NCBI GenBank assembly: GCA_965223025.1 | Contig: CBDCVP010000023.1 | Span: 2,108,001 to 2,172,000 of the forward strand | Direction: 5' to 3' | DNA length: 64,000 bases | Origin: JABDMH01 sp965223025 | GTDB lineage: Bacteria > Bacteroidota > Bacteroidia > Chitinophagales > Saprospiraceae | Shown here: piece after piece, positions 34,060-43,928 of the stretch | How the letters are laid out: every line of letters starts with the position of its first letter | Numbering within the stretch: position 1 is the first letter of the stretch | Made by a program: the position numbers and the translations under genes | The notes under the pieces: generated by a model | Seen by the model: only the letters and a program-made list of their open reading frames with translations | Told to the model about the DNA's origin: nothing | Databases searched by the model: none

Positions 34060-34641
34060 ATGCATATGGAAAACGATCGACCCTCAGAATGGTTGCTGGT
34101 GAAGCAGGAGCAAGGACCTGACCTACCCCTGTTTGATGTGGAGTTTCGCCATATGAAGAATCCACGCAATCATTTTATCATAAAAGCACTTGTCCTAAAA
34201 TGCGCCGATACCATCAATGTGGTGGCAATCACTCCCGAACAGTCCTTAATTTTAGTAGAGCAATTTAGATTTGGAGGTGATGCATGTATGACAGAATTGC
34301 CAGCGGGACTCATCGACGCTGGGGAAGCACCATTGGAGGCTGCCAAACGAGAGTTGCTGGAGGAAACTGGATATGAAGCCAAAGAATGGATATATACAGG
34401 CGCTACTTTTCTCAATCCTGCTTACGTCAATAACAGATGTCATCATTTTATAGCGCTTGATGCAAGAAAGGTGGCCCAACTAAACATGGATGCATCCGAG
34501 GATATCTCCGTCAAGATCATCCGTGAGTTTGACATAGACAACTTCATCTCCAGTAATATCCTTCAGGATGCCATTGGTCTTGCTGCCCTGGCCAAAGCAA
34601 GATCCTACCTACTGGATACCAGCTTAGCCAAGAGTCGATAG
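34060..34641 (+). CDS. Nudix hydrolase, ADP-ribose pyrophosphatase-like
   Basis: A 193-residue Nudix protein. The preceding strand VVAITPEQSLILVEQFRFGGD and TELPAGLIDAGEAPLEAAKR lead into the Nudix box GEAPLEAAKRELLEETGYEA (about residues 88-108). The arrangement EQFR...E.PAG is typical of ADP-ribose pyrophosphatases. MHMENDRPS offers two possible starts, 34060 and 34066. It is unrelated in detail to the Nudix protein at the left of the window. The gene is not in an operon. Confidence 0.87.
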   Translation: MHMENDRPSEWLLVKQEQGPDLPLFDVEFRHMKNPRNHFIIKALVLKCADTINVVAITPEQSLILVEQFRFGGDACMTELPAGLIDAGEAPLEAAKRELLEETGYEAKEWIYTGATFLNPAYVNNRCHHFIALDARKVAQLNMDASEDISVKIIREFDIDNFISSNILQDAIGLAALAKARSYLLDTSLAKSR

Positions 34642-34788
34642 CCATTGAGCTAGGTACTAAAATGCTCCGATCGAATCCTGATACCAATCAAAGCACCGGT
34701 CGAAGTGATCCCGGTATGCCCCAGGGTTCCCTGTGATGATGCGATATCGGAACAGAAAGCCTTGAGAGTGACATGTACTCGGTGAATG

Positions 34789-35841
34789 CTACAAATCTAG
34801 CTGTAATTGATGCGCCCTCGATCGCTTAAATAGCTCCATATTCATGGCTGGGAATTCGTTTTTTCCAAAATACTTGAGTGCTGCCAACCTGAATTGATCC
34901 CCAAGTACCTTAGCATAAGGGCCCTCTCCTTTCATGCGCAAAGAGAAGCGGCTGTCCCCTAATGAGCCTCCATGGCAATCACGAATGCCCCTGCATATCT
35001 TTTCACTTCGGTCAGGATAAGTTTTTGATAACCAATCTTTGAATATGGCTTCAACATCTCCATTAAGTCTCACGATTGTCATCCCAGCTTTGCATGCACC
35101 CATCAAGGCAGAAACCCTCATGATCTCGATCACTTCATGATCGTTTAATCCTGGAATCAAGGGAGCGACCATCACCCCAGTAGGGATCCCTTCTTTCGCT
35201 AATACGGCGATGGTCTGAAGACGCTGCTTAACGCTTGCTGCTCGAGGCTCTAATTTACGCCTCAAGGAATCATCCAGAGTAGTGATCGATACAATCACCT
35301 GCACCAACCTGTCCTTATTCAAGTCAATCAGGAGATCAAGGTCTCTTTGGATCAATTTATTCTTGGTGATTATGCCCACGGGATGATCAAAAGCTCTAAA
35401 AACCTGTAAGAGAGCACGGGTAACTTTGAGTTCTCGCTCGAGCGGCTGGTAGCAATCTGTGTTTCCTGAAAGCATGATCGGTGTGCCCTGCCAAGACTTC
35501 TTACTCAGATGCTTGTGCAGTAACAGGGGTGCCTTTTTCTTGACCATAATTTTCGATTCAAAATCGATTCCAGCGCTATATCCCCAATAGGGATGGGTAT
35601 TACGGGCATAGCAATACACACAGCCATGTTCACATCCCTGATAGGGATTGATCGAGTAAGACATTCCCACATCTGGGCTATCTACTTTGTTGACAATCGT
35701 CTTTGGATCCACAACGATGTAGCTCGTCCTATAAAGGCCCTCTTCAACATCCTCCCTAGTGATTTGGTGCTCCATCTTAATGTAGTCAGCGAATCTCTCG
35801 GGTGGATTGGTTTGGGCACCTCTGCCTTTTAGAAATGTCAT
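34789..35841 (-). CDS. PA0069 family radical SAM protein
   Basis: A 350-residue radical S-adenosylmethionine protein. The cluster motif CEHGCVYCYARN (CxxxCxxC) lies near residue 70, preceded by GMSYSINPYQG, the family hallmark. PIMLSGNTDCYQPLE, GIITKNKLIQRDLDLL and GVMVAPLIPGLND follow. This SplB-like family (named after PA0069) has no firmly known substrate as far as I know. The ATG at 35841 (MTFLKGRGAQ) is preferred over a frame extension of 41 codons upstream, which looks unlike protein. The gene stands alone. Confidence 0.9.
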   Translation of the reverse strand: MTFLKGRGAQTNPPERFADYIKMEHQITREDVEEGLYRTSYIVVDPKTIVNKVDSPDVGMSYSINPYQGCEHGCVYCYARNTHPYWGYSAGIDFESKIMVKKKAPLLLHKHLSKKSWQGTPIMLSGNTDCYQPLERELKVTRALLQVFRAFDHPVGIITKNKLIQRDLDLLIDLNKDRLVQVIVSITTLDDSLRRKLEPRAASVKQRLQTIAVLAKEGIPTGVMVAPLIPGLNDHEVIEIMRVSALMGACKAGMTIVRLNGDVEAIFKDWLSKTYPDRSEKICRGIRDCHGGSLGDSRFSLRMKGEGPYAKVLGDQFRLAALKYFGKNEFPAMNMELFKRSRAHQLQLDL

Positions 35842-36337
35842 AATGCCGGATATGTAGTCTACTATATGTCGATTTATTCGACAATATATAAAACATTTAC
35901 CTTTTATGCAGCATTTAATGTCCCCCTGGAATTTAATGATTGAAATCCTCCTGGTGGTCTCCATTTGGGATTACAACCTCTGCAGTGGTGATCCCTTCAC
36001 CCACCAGCGTTGGCATTCTTTTACTGATGACTCTACCTGCGTTAGAAAATGGCACAAGGTCTTTAATGGGGGCCACGAAATGGTCGAAGAGTGAATTTGA
36101 CTTACCCTTTGTCTACTTGCCTACACAACAGTTCGATACGACGTTTTGATTCCTTATATTTGCAGGAATCGTAATATGTTTGGCATGGTGATATTGTTGC
36201 GCGAGATATCGTACTAACATGACAACAATTTGCGTTTATATCTATTGTTAAAATTGGGCGTTGCCATTGCATTGGGAGATATCTACGAGTGGATCCGCAA
36301 GCACTGGACACATTTTTCAGGAAAAAAAAAGTTAGCG
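35842..36337. other. 496-base intergenic region, possible gene remnant
   Basis: No complete gene was found. On the minus strand an open stretch from about 36111 to 35938 (near 58 codons, no ATG) reads like protein, with SLFDHFVAPIKDLVPFSNAG and EGITTAEVVIPNGDHQED, and could be the end of a lost gene; I cannot assign it. TATATTTG at 36155-36162 is a -7-like box but lies far (176 bases) from the TlpA-like start. Confidence 0.35.
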
Positions 36338-37393
36338 ATGACAAGATATTGGTACATGTTTTTGGTTTTTGTTTCGGCGATCTTGATTGCGAGTTGTGGT
36401 ACTTCAGCATCAAAGGGCACGGTGCTAGAGGGTAAGATCGATGCTGGGGAAGACATGCAATTGTTCTTTGACGAGATGATCATGAATAAGACTCAGGTGA
36501 TCGCCAAAGCACCCATAGGTACTGACGGTACTTTTCGGATGGAATTAAAAGAAAAACCTGATCCAGGAATTTACCGTATTAGAGTAGGTTCGCAGAGAGC
36601 GATCATCTTCTTGGACGGAACAGAAAAGTCGATCACATTAAACACGCACCTAGACCGAATTGGATCTTATGACTTTAATCTGGAAGGTGCTCCCGTAGCC
36701 AACGAGCTGGTATCGAATGTCAAGAAGATCAGGGAACGGACCATTGATCTACAAGGCATCAACGCCTTGATTGAAGATGCGAAAGATCCAATACTTGCCA
36801 TGCACTATGCATCGGCACTACCACCCAGCCCTGCCAATATGACTATGATGAAAAAGGTAGCCAATCGTCTTGCAGCCACTTATCCAGAAAGCCCATATAC
36901 GACGGTCTACCAGACACAACTGTCTGAAATGGAAAAGCAGATAGCCAGAAGTCAGGCTCAAGAGCTGATCAAGGTTGGCCAGCCAGCTCCCGAAATCACC
37001 CTACCCAACCCTGATGGGGAGGTGATAAACTTGTCTGATCTGAAAGGCCAGGTGGTCCTGCTAGATTTCTGGGCTTCATGGTGCGGACCTTGTCGTAGAG
37101 CCAATCCACATGTGGTAAAAACCTATAACAAATATAAGGATCGTGGCTTCACGGTATACAGTGTTTCCCTGGATAGGCCAGGACAGAAAAATCGATGGGT
37201 TGAGGCCATCAAGCGAGATAAATTAACCTGGCCTTATCACGTCAGTGATCTCAAATATTGGAACTCCGCTCCTGCGAGTACCTATGGAGTACGGGGCATA
37301 CCTAAGACATTCCTGATCGATAAAGATGGCACCATCGCTTCGACCAGTGTAAGCCCCTATAAGTTGGAAGAAGAACTGGAAAAATTGCTTTAG
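36338..37393 (+). CDS. TlpA-like thioredoxin-fold lipoprotein with DUF4369 domain
   Basis: A 351-residue lipoprotein with a signal ending in IASC near residue 20. Residues about 30-130 form a DUF4369-type domain (VLEGKIDAGEDMQLFFDEM, GIYRIRVG). The C-terminal 140 residues form a TlpA/ResA-type thioredoxin domain with WASWCGPCRRANP (active-site CxxC near residue 248) and GIPKTFLIDKDGTI with the cis-Pro. Such proteins reduce disulfides in the periplasm. The ATG at 36338 is chosen because it follows an A-rich stretch and opens the signal peptide. It converges with the trmH-type gene. Confidence 0.92.
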   Translation: MTRYWYMFLVFVSAILIASCGTSASKGTVLEGKIDAGEDMQLFFDEMIMNKTQVIAKAPIGTDGTFRMELKEKPDPGIYRIRVGSQRAIIFLDGTEKSITLNTHLDRIGSYDFNLEGAPVANELVSNVKKIRERTIDLQGINALIEDAKDPILAMHYASALPPSPANMTMMKKVANRLAATYPESPYTTVYQTQLSEMEKQIARSQAQELIKVGQPAPEITLPNPDGEVINLSDLKGQVVLLDFWASWCGPCRRANPHVVKTYNKYKDRGFTVYSVSLDRPGQKNRWVEAIKRDKLTWPYHVSDLKYWNSAPASTYGVRGIPKTFLIDKDGTIASTSVSPYKLEEELEKLL

Positions 37394-37416
37394 TATCACA
37401 TACCCTCCTGCCAGAG

Positions 37417-38178
37417 TTACTTGACTAAGTAGCTGAGCATCACAGCAGCAGCTACCGATGCGTTCAGGGACTCAGCCCGACTGCCGGGATGGTGTGGGAT
37501 TGTTAACTTAGTATGTGGCAGATCAAGTAGTGCTGAGGAAATACCTTGACTTTCGTTTCCGATCACGAGCACTCCGGGTTTCGGTTTGGGAAAACTTCTA
37601 ATATCCTGACCTCGCAAATCTGCAAAATACCACTTCCGATCTCTCAAAATCTTATGCAGGTGGGTCGCTGATTTTCGATGGATCGGCACGTTGGCAAAAC
37701 TTCCTTTGGATGCTTGCAATGTCTTGGGATTGTAAAGATCTGCACATCCGGGACTAAGGCAGATGGCTCCCACTCCAAACCAATCGCTGGTGCGCACCAT
37801 TGTGCCCAAATTTCCCGGATCAGAAATACGGTCGAGGTACATTATCCAGCCCTTTGTCCGTGATATTGATGAGGAAATAGGAGATATCTCTATTTCCGCA
37901 CATACCTGATCTGGAGTCTTTAAGGCACTGATTTTCTTCAACTGAGCTGAGGTTACCTCAAAGACACGTATATTACCATTTTCTAATATATATCCGTATG
38001 TTGCTATCCAGGATTTCTCGGCATATAAAGCCTTTATTACCAGATTTTTATGATTTATTATCTCAAGTATGACTTTTCTTCCTTCCAGGAGGAAAGTATC
38101 ATACTTTTGCCTATACTTTTTTAGTTTTAGAGATTGTAAATATTTAAGCTTACTCTTTGATATTTTCTGGCCATCCAT
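37417..38178 (-). CDS. TrmH/SpoU family RNA methyltransferase
   Basis: A 253-residue SPOUT methyltransferase, most similar in layout to 23S rRNA or tRNA 2'-O-methyltransferases of the TrmH/RlmB group. An N-terminal substrate-binding region (YRQKYDTFLLEGRKVI) precedes the knot domain, with motifs SDPGNLGTMVRTSDWFG, LVIGNESQGIS and PHHPGSRAESLNASVAAAVM. The ATG at 38178 is preferred, since the seven codons upstream to 38199 are not needed. It is divergent from the TamL-like gene, and the two 5' ends overlap if the longest frames are used. Pairing of such a methyltransferase with TamL recurs in Bacteroidota, as I recall. Confidence 0.9.
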   Translation of the reverse strand: MDGQKISKSKLKYLQSLKLKKYRQKYDTFLLEGRKVILEIINHKNLVIKALYAEKSWIATYGYILENGNIRVFEVTSAQLKKISALKTPDQVCAEIEISPISSSISRTKGWIMYLDRISDPGNLGTMVRTSDWFGVGAICLSPGCADLYNPKTLQASKGSFANVPIHRKSATHLHKILRDRKWYFADLRGQDIRSFPKPKPGVLVIGNESQGISSALLDLPHTKLTIPHHPGSRAESLNASVAAAVMLSYLVK

Positions 38179-40553
38179 ATACGATATCCTACTGCCCACC
38201 CAAATGTAAGCAATCCCTGACCCTTACCAGGGCCGCCCAGATTTACGTACTCTTTTTCCTACTCTCCGCCTGCAACACTCATAAGTACCTCGGTCAAAAC
38301 GAACAGCTCCTGGTCAAGAACAAGATCGAAATAATTTCAGATCAGTCTGTGGCTGACAAAAATACGCTCCGGTATGAATTACAGACTCAGTTAGAACAAG
38401 TGCCCAATGACAAGACCTTTATCTTTTTCAAGCCAAGGCTATGGTTTTATTATCGACAGGAAGAAAAAGGAGACTCTACGGATTTTGACAAATTTGTCCA
38501 ACGCAAACTCGTAGAACCTCCCAGCCTGTATGATCCCTCTAAGACTGAGGAAACCGTAAAAAAGATGGATGAATTGCTTTTTAACAAGGGCTACTTGGAG
38601 GCACAGGTCTGGTATGAAGACACCATCATCAACCAGCATGCCCGCGTGCACTATTTCGTCAAACCAAACCGATTATTTCGCATTGAATCCTTTGACTTTG
38701 AGGTGCGCGACAGCACCGTACGTACCATCGTGGAAAGCAAACAACATGAGACGCTGCTGAGGCCTGGAGATCCCGTATCTAGCGCTCGTGTAGGCATGGA
38801 AAAACAGCGCATTATCACCGCCATGCAAAATGACGGTTACGCAGATTTTAGTTTTGGCAATTTTGGAGCCTTAGAAGCCACCGATACTAGTGATGCCACC
38901 GTCCGATCTCGATTGCCGATCATACCAGGGCAGCAAGGTCAGTTTAAACGTAAGTATGTCGGGAATGTGGTCATCAACAATCTCTTCCGGAGGGATCAAA
39001 TGGGCTTTAGCCAAGTTTTGACACTTGACTCAGTCAGGTTTGTCAACTTTGACCACAAGAACAAGATCAAACCCAGCACCCTTTTAAACTACATTAAGTT
39101 AAGACCAAACGAATTATATCGAAAATCGGATCTTAACGAAACGAGGGTCCAGCTACAGTTACCCGCAGTGAGATTTGCGGATATCAAGACCCGATCACGC
39201 TCACCCAATACTGATACGGTAGACTTTGAAATTGACTTATACCCAGCCAAGCAGTTTGAAACCAATGTGGAGTTTGAGCTCAATCGCACCACAGTAAGCA
39301 ATCTGTCCTTCATAGGATTAGGTACCAACCTCAGCTTGGTCAACAACAATTTTTTTGGTGGATCCGAGCGTTTTTCAAACGGTATCGACATCAGCTTCGA
39401 AGTCAATCCCAAGGCAAAGCCATCAGAATTCATTAATGCTGCCAATGTGAATTTCCATAACACTTTAGAAATTCCAAGATTCACCGGTTTTCTGGGCCTC
39501 TATACTGCCCTTAACAAGAGCAAGCTCATCGGCGATCATCGCATTGCCACGCTCGAGTCTTCAGCCAACACGATATTGGACATTGGCTATGAATATGTAG
39601 ATCTCTTTAAATTTTTTAACTATCACTCCGTGTCTGCCGAATATGGTTTTCGTTCGGTCACCAATGGCATCAACTTTCGCAAGAGGGTTCAAATCACACA
39701 CCCCTCTCTGACTTACTTCAATCCAACGATCAAGGTGCGCTTTGATTCCCTTTACAACCAACAAACGTTTGCTCGTAAATCATTTGCACCACAATTGCTC
39801 ACGAGTGCATTCTTCAACAAGTTTGTCTACACATTAGAAAGATTTCAAGGTGCCAGAGGATTCTCCTCTGCCCTCATCGGAAGTTTTGAAGTTACAGGGG
39901 CTGAGATGTACCTGGCAAATCTCATCATCAACGGTCTGGAAAAACCCCTGAGCCTCGGGGAGCTTTCCTTTGCAAACTTTGTTAAGTTTGAAGTGGATGG
40001 TAGGCTCTACAAGCAGTTTAATCCCGAGCAAGTCCTGGCCCTGAGGGCTAACCTCGGCATTGCCGCTCCATTCGGAACCACAGACGTCATTCCTTTTGTG
40101 AAACAGTTTTACTTAGGAGGTCCCCTCAGCATGCGTGCCTGGCGCATTCGCGAATTGGGACCCGGAAGCTATGAAGACGCCACCATCACCAGAGAAAGTG
40201 GCAATCCCTTTTTTCAAACGGGCGACCTGAAGCTCCTGCTCAATGCAGAATACCGATTTGATGTTTTTTGGAGAATAGAGGGAGCCCTTTTTCTCGATGC
40301 AGGCAATATTTGGACATTGAAAAAAGACGAACGCGAGGGAGGAAGCATCAGTTCAGCATTCTTAGACCAGATGGCAGTAGGTTCTGGCATGGGTATTCGG
40401 TTTGATGCCGACTATTTTAAAGTAGTCCTGGATATTGGCGTGAAAGTGCGCAATCCCTATGCTGATGAAGAAGGCAAGCACCTGGCCATTCGCTCTGGAC
40501 TGCCTACCAGCGAAGTCATTAATTGGAATTTCGCCATTAACTATCCATTCTAG
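38157..40553 (+). CDS. TamL-type BamA-superfamily outer-membrane lipoprotein
   Basis: A BamA/TamA-like outer-membrane protein of up to 798 residues. The N-terminus has a lipobox (LLSACNTHKYLG), as in the Bacteroidota TamL group. POTRA-like segments follow (LLFNKGYLEAQVWYEDT, GYADFSFGNFG, KPSTLLNYIKLRPNELY), then the 16-stranded Omp85 barrel, with the conserved FYLGGPLSMRAWRIRELGPGS region (read in part) and the C-terminal INWNFAINYPF ending in Phe. The true start is uncertain: no ATG precedes the signal segment, and the TTG at 38157 would overlap the divergent trmH gene. An alternative start codon between 38200 and 38260 is likely. Confidence 0.88.
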   Translation: MIFSGHPYTISYCPPKCKQSLTLTRAAQIYVLFFLLSACNTHKYLGQNEQLLVKNKIEIISDQSVADKNTLRYELQTQLEQVPNDKTFIFFKPRLWFYYRQEEKGDSTDFDKFVQRKLVEPPSLYDPSKTEETVKKMDELLFNKGYLEAQVWYEDTIINQHARVHYFVKPNRLFRIESFDFEVRDSTVRTIVESKQHETLLRPGDPVSSARVGMEKQRIITAMQNDGYADFSFGNFGALEATDTSDATVRSRLPIIPGQQGQFKRKYVGNVVINNLFRRDQMGFSQVLTLDSVRFVNFDHKNKIKPSTLLNYIKLRPNELYRKSDLNETRVQLQLPAVRFADIKTRSRSPNTDTVDFEIDLYPAKQFETNVEFELNRTTVSNLSFIGLGTNLSLVNNNFFGGSERFSNGIDISFEVNPKAKPSEFINAANVNFHNTLEIPRFTGFLGLYTALNKSKLIGDHRIATLESSANTILDIGYEYVDLFKFFNYHSVSAEYGFRSVTNGINFRKRVQITHPSLTYFNPTIKVRFDSLYNQQTFARKSFAPQLLTSAFFNKFVYTLERFQGARGFSSALIGSFEVTGAEMYLANLIINGLEKPLSLGELSFANFVKFEVDGRLYKQFNPEQVLALRANLGIAAPFGTTDVIPFVKQFYLGGPLSMRAWRIRELGPGSYEDATITRESGNPFFQTGDLKLLLNAEYRFDVFWRIEGALFLDAGNIWTLKKDEREGGSISSAFLDQMAVGSGMGIRFDADYFKVVLDIGVKVRNPYADEEGKHLAIRSGLPTSEVINWNFAINYPF
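38201..38208 (-). promoter_or_regulatory. Candidate -7 box for the trmH-type gene
   Basis: On the minus strand it reads TACATTTG, fitting TAnnTTTG, 22 bases before the ATG at 38178. It lies inside the longest reading frame of the divergent TamL-like gene, which suggests that gene begins further downstream. Confidence 0.42.
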
Positions 40554-40880
40554 GTTAGGTGCCGGAATTGGACTGCCTCATTTAGTGCCAGTCCTTTCGA
40601 CAAGTACAAGCAGTAGACCTATCTCCAATGGAGATATGCACTTTATTTACTTGCATACTCAACTCACTTCCTTATATTAGGTGGGCAACTCCTCTCAACA
40701 ACTGTGTTGCAAGCATTTAGAAATCTGGAAGTTTCCAAGATCCTCCTTGGAGCCCATCAATAAATGTTGCACCGGTATTTTGTTTGATCGCATTGAAAGG
40801 TGCTCACGACGGTTGTTGCAGCGAACAGACTCTCAACGAGTAATGGTATCCGATATTCGTTTATTTGAAAAGCCAATCGA
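40554..40880. other. 327-base intergenic region upstream of susC
   Basis: No gene is supported; short frames here lack codon bias or family features. No anti-sigma/ECF pair, riboswitch or full TAnnTTTG box was seen. The near-match GTATTTTG at about 40777 is one base short of the box spacing. Confidence 0.4.
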
Positions 40881-43800
40881 ATGCAAGTAAAACAGATTTC
40901 TCTATTCATCATCGTCCTCCACCTTAGTGTGGGCCACTACGCCTTTGCACAGAGGACCATTGTCGGCAAAATTCTCTCAGAGGAAAATGAGCCACTGATA
41001 GGCCTCACGATTTTAGAACTTGGAACAGAAAATGGTACGATCACTGACCTCGATGGAGCGTATCAGATTACGGTCCAAGAAGATGCCACTTTACAATATA
41101 GCTACACTGGCTATCAGACCCAAAAAGTAGTGGTGACTGACCAAACGACCATCGACCTAATCATGCAAGTTGGTGTGGCACTTGATGAAATCGTCGTAAC
41201 GGGGTATGGATCACAGAAGAAACAGGATCTGACGGGATCAATCGTGAAAGTGACTGAAAAGGAATTTGTTCAAGGAGTCAACAGCAACGCCTTACAACTG
41301 CTGAATGGTAAAGCATCTGGAGTGCAGATAAGTCAGGTCGATTCTAGGCCCGGAGGTGCCATCGATATTAAGATTCGTGGAGCCAACTCGATCAATAGTA
41401 GTAATGCCGTGCTGGTTGTGATTGATGGACTTCCAGGTGGATCTGTGACAGCCTTGAGCCCGGATGATATCGAATCCATAGAGGTGCTAAAAGATGCCTC
41501 GGCTTCGGCTATATACGGATCAAGGGCTGCTAATGGAGTAGTACTGATCACCACCAAGAAAGGTAGAAAGGGAAAACCACTGTTTAGCTATACCAACTAC
41601 GTCGCATTCCAAGATGTGAAAGACCGTGTTGATATGTTGAATGGCAGCGAGTATCTGACTGTATTAAACAATATCAATGTCGAATCTGGTGGCGACATCA
41701 TACACTCACCGGAGAAAATCGCCGCTGTAGGTGAGGGTTATGATTGGCAAGACTTACTCTTTCGAAATGCGATCACCCACAATCACCAATTATCCCTGTC
41801 CGGTGGAACAGATAATTCCACTTACTATGTTGCACTGAACTACTTTGATCAGGAAGGTGTCATGATTCAATCGGGACAAGATAAGTTTAACGCACGAATA
41901 AACTACGAAGTCACGCCTACTGATAAACTCCGTTTTGGCATCAACCTAAATACCAATCGTTCATTAACCCAGCGAATTTCTGGAGGTCGGGGTACCAATG
42001 AAGGAGCCGGTGCACTCACAGCCGCCCTTCTTTTTGACCCCACCATTGGCCCCGAGCTTAATGAAGATGGCTTATATGATCGTAATCCACTCGTAGCCAT
42101 TGAAAATCCGATGGCCGAAGCTTTAGCTGTAGATGACAGAGAGAGGCAAACAGTGGCCTACACCAGCATTTTTGGAGAATATGAGGTCATCAAAGGACTC
42201 AAGGCAACCGTTCGGTTAGGGGGAGAATTGGATCATTTTCGTAGAGACATTTATGAAAATGGATTGACACAAAGAGGTCGTGGCCTCAATGGTGAAGCAT
42301 CGCTTACGACCCGTGAAAACACTTATTGGATTGCAGAGTATCTTGCTGAATATGAATTTACTTTAGGCAATGACCACGCTCTGAAAGTATTGGGGGGCAT
42401 TACCTACGAAAATTTCGAGCAACTCACCTCACGTTCCGATGCCGATGATTTTCTTTCGCATGTGACTGGAACCAACCTTCTACAAAGTGGCAACCCTGAC
42501 ACCTATATAGTAACTAGTGGCAAGAATTTAAATCGCCTTAATTCTCAGTTGGGTCGAATCAACTATTCATATAAAGACAAGTATCTGCTGACGGCATCGA
42601 TCCGACGAGATGGCACTTCACGATTTTCTGAAAAGAACAAATTCGCTACTTTTCCCTCAGCCTCCTTAGGATGGAAATTGTCCAGTGAAGATTTTATGAC
42701 CGGTCAAAATATTTTTAGTGATCTGAAGTTGAGAATCGGTTACGGAGAAATCGGGAACCAAGGAATCAACAATTTCGAGACAATCCAGACCTTCCGTGCT
42801 GGTAGCAACGCTGTACTAGGAGGCACCCTGCAGAATGGAGCTATTCCTGCCAGAATACCAAACGAGGATCTTGTATGGGAAACCACTAAGGAATTTAATG
42901 TGGGTATTGATTATGCCATTATGAATTATCGAATTTCAGGCAGCATCGATTACTTCAGCAGAAACACCTTTGACCAACTTTTTCAGCAGCCAGTGCCTTT
43001 CACCACGGGTTTTACTAGTGTGAGAGTAAATCTAGGCCAGGTAAGAAATAGCGGCTTTGACTTCTCCCTACGAACACGCAATATGACGGGGAAGTTCAAT
43101 TGGGAAACGGATTTGATATTCTCACTCTTAGAAAACGAGGTTATTGAACTGCCTGAATTCGCACAACGCATCGTATTTGGTGGATTCGGATTTTCCGGTA
43201 ATTATTTAATTACCCAGGAGGGTTTCCCCATGTCGTCTTTCTACGGTTTTCAGATCGACGGTATATTTCAGGAAACGGATGATATCAGTAGCTCAGCTCA
43301 ACCCAATGCCTTACCCGGTCATCCTATCTTCCATGACACAAATGCAGATGGTGAAATTAACGCCGATGACAAAGTTGTACTCGGAGATCCATTTCCCGAT
43401 CTCACTTGGGGTTTGACCAACACGTTTTCATATGGTAATTTTGGGCTGCAGGTATATTTTCAGGGTGTACATGGTGTCGAGACATTCAATAATCTAGTAG
43501 CCGAATCTCTTTATCCTATCAACAAGGAGCGCAACCATATTGCTCAAAATTATCTTGACCGCTGGCGTCCAAGCAATCCTGATGCAGAATTTCCGTCGGG
43601 AGTCAATTACACGGCTTATTCTGATGGGGAAAACAAAGTAAACACATTTACGATCCAGGACGCCTCATTCATAAGGTTAAAAAATATTACACTTAATTAT
43701 CAGTTACCTCTGGAATCTGAAGCCATCGTCAAAGGTCTAAACCTCTATGTATCGGGAGAAAATCTGTTTACGATCTCTGATTACGATGGATTTGATCCAG

Positions 43801-43895
43801 ATGGAAATTCGGATGGCACCGGCACGTCAAGAGCTACGTTTAGCGATTACCCCATTGCCAGAACCATCCGGGTTGGAGCTAAACTAGATTTCTAG
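40881..43895 (+). CDS. SusC/RagA-type TonB-dependent outer-membrane transporter
   Basis: A 1004-residue SusC-family transporter. It has a signal peptide ending YAFAQ near residue 24. A carboxypeptidase-regulatory-like domain follows (IVGKILSEENEPLIGLTILE ... SYTGYQTQKVVV). The SusC hallmark DEIVVTGYGSQKKQDLTGSI comes next, then the plug domain (IRGANSINSSNAVLVVIDG, SIEVLKDASASAIYGSRAANGVVLI) and the barrel to residue 1004. It should import oligosaccharides or peptides with energy from TonB. The susD gene follows after 33 bases. There is no N-terminal signalling extension and no sigma/anti-sigma pair. Confidence 0.96.
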   Translation: MQVKQISLFIIVLHLSVGHYAFAQRTIVGKILSEENEPLIGLTILELGTENGTITDLDGAYQITVQEDATLQYSYTGYQTQKVVVTDQTTIDLIMQVGVALDEIVVTGYGSQKKQDLTGSIVKVTEKEFVQGVNSNALQLLNGKASGVQISQVDSRPGGAIDIKIRGANSINSSNAVLVVIDGLPGGSVTALSPDDIESIEVLKDASASAIYGSRAANGVVLITTKKGRKGKPLFSYTNYVAFQDVKDRVDMLNGSEYLTVLNNINVESGGDIIHSPEKIAAVGEGYDWQDLLFRNAITHNHQLSLSGGTDNSTYYVALNYFDQEGVMIQSGQDKFNARINYEVTPTDKLRFGINLNTNRSLTQRISGGRGTNEGAGALTAALLFDPTIGPELNEDGLYDRNPLVAIENPMAEALAVDDRERQTVAYTSIFGEYEVIKGLKATVRLGGELDHFRRDIYENGLTQRGRGLNGEASLTTRENTYWIAEYLAEYEFTLGNDHALKVLGGITYENFEQLTSRSDADDFLSHVTGTNLLQSGNPDTYIVTSGKNLNRLNSQLGRINYSYKDKYLLTASIRRDGTSRFSEKNKFATFPSASLGWKLSSEDFMTGQNIFSDLKLRIGYGEIGNQGINNFETIQTFRAGSNAVLGGTLQNGAIPARIPNEDLVWETTKEFNVGIDYAIMNYRISGSIDYFSRNTFDQLFQQPVPFTTGFTSVRVNLGQVRNSGFDFSLRTRNMTGKFNWETDLIFSLLENEVIELPEFAQRIVFGGFGFSGNYLITQEGFPMSSFYGFQIDGIFQETDDISSSAQPNALPGHPIFHDTNADGEINADDKVVLGDPFPDLTWGLTNTFSYGNFGLQVYFQGVHGVETFNNLVAESLYPINKERNHIAQNYLDRWRPSNPDAEFPSGVNYTAYSDGENKVNTFTIQDASFIRLKNITLNYQLPLESEAIVKGLNLYVSGENLFTISDYDGFDPDGNSDGTGTSRATFSDYPIARTIRVGAKLDF

Positions 43896-43928
43896 CAGAA
43901 ATAGAATCATTACTTCAAATAATAAGTC

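Noticed and set aside
40681..40890. 69-codon frame just before susC
   Set aside because: It overlaps the susC start and reads as non-protein (many Cys, Arg, Ser); the susC signal peptide is clear.
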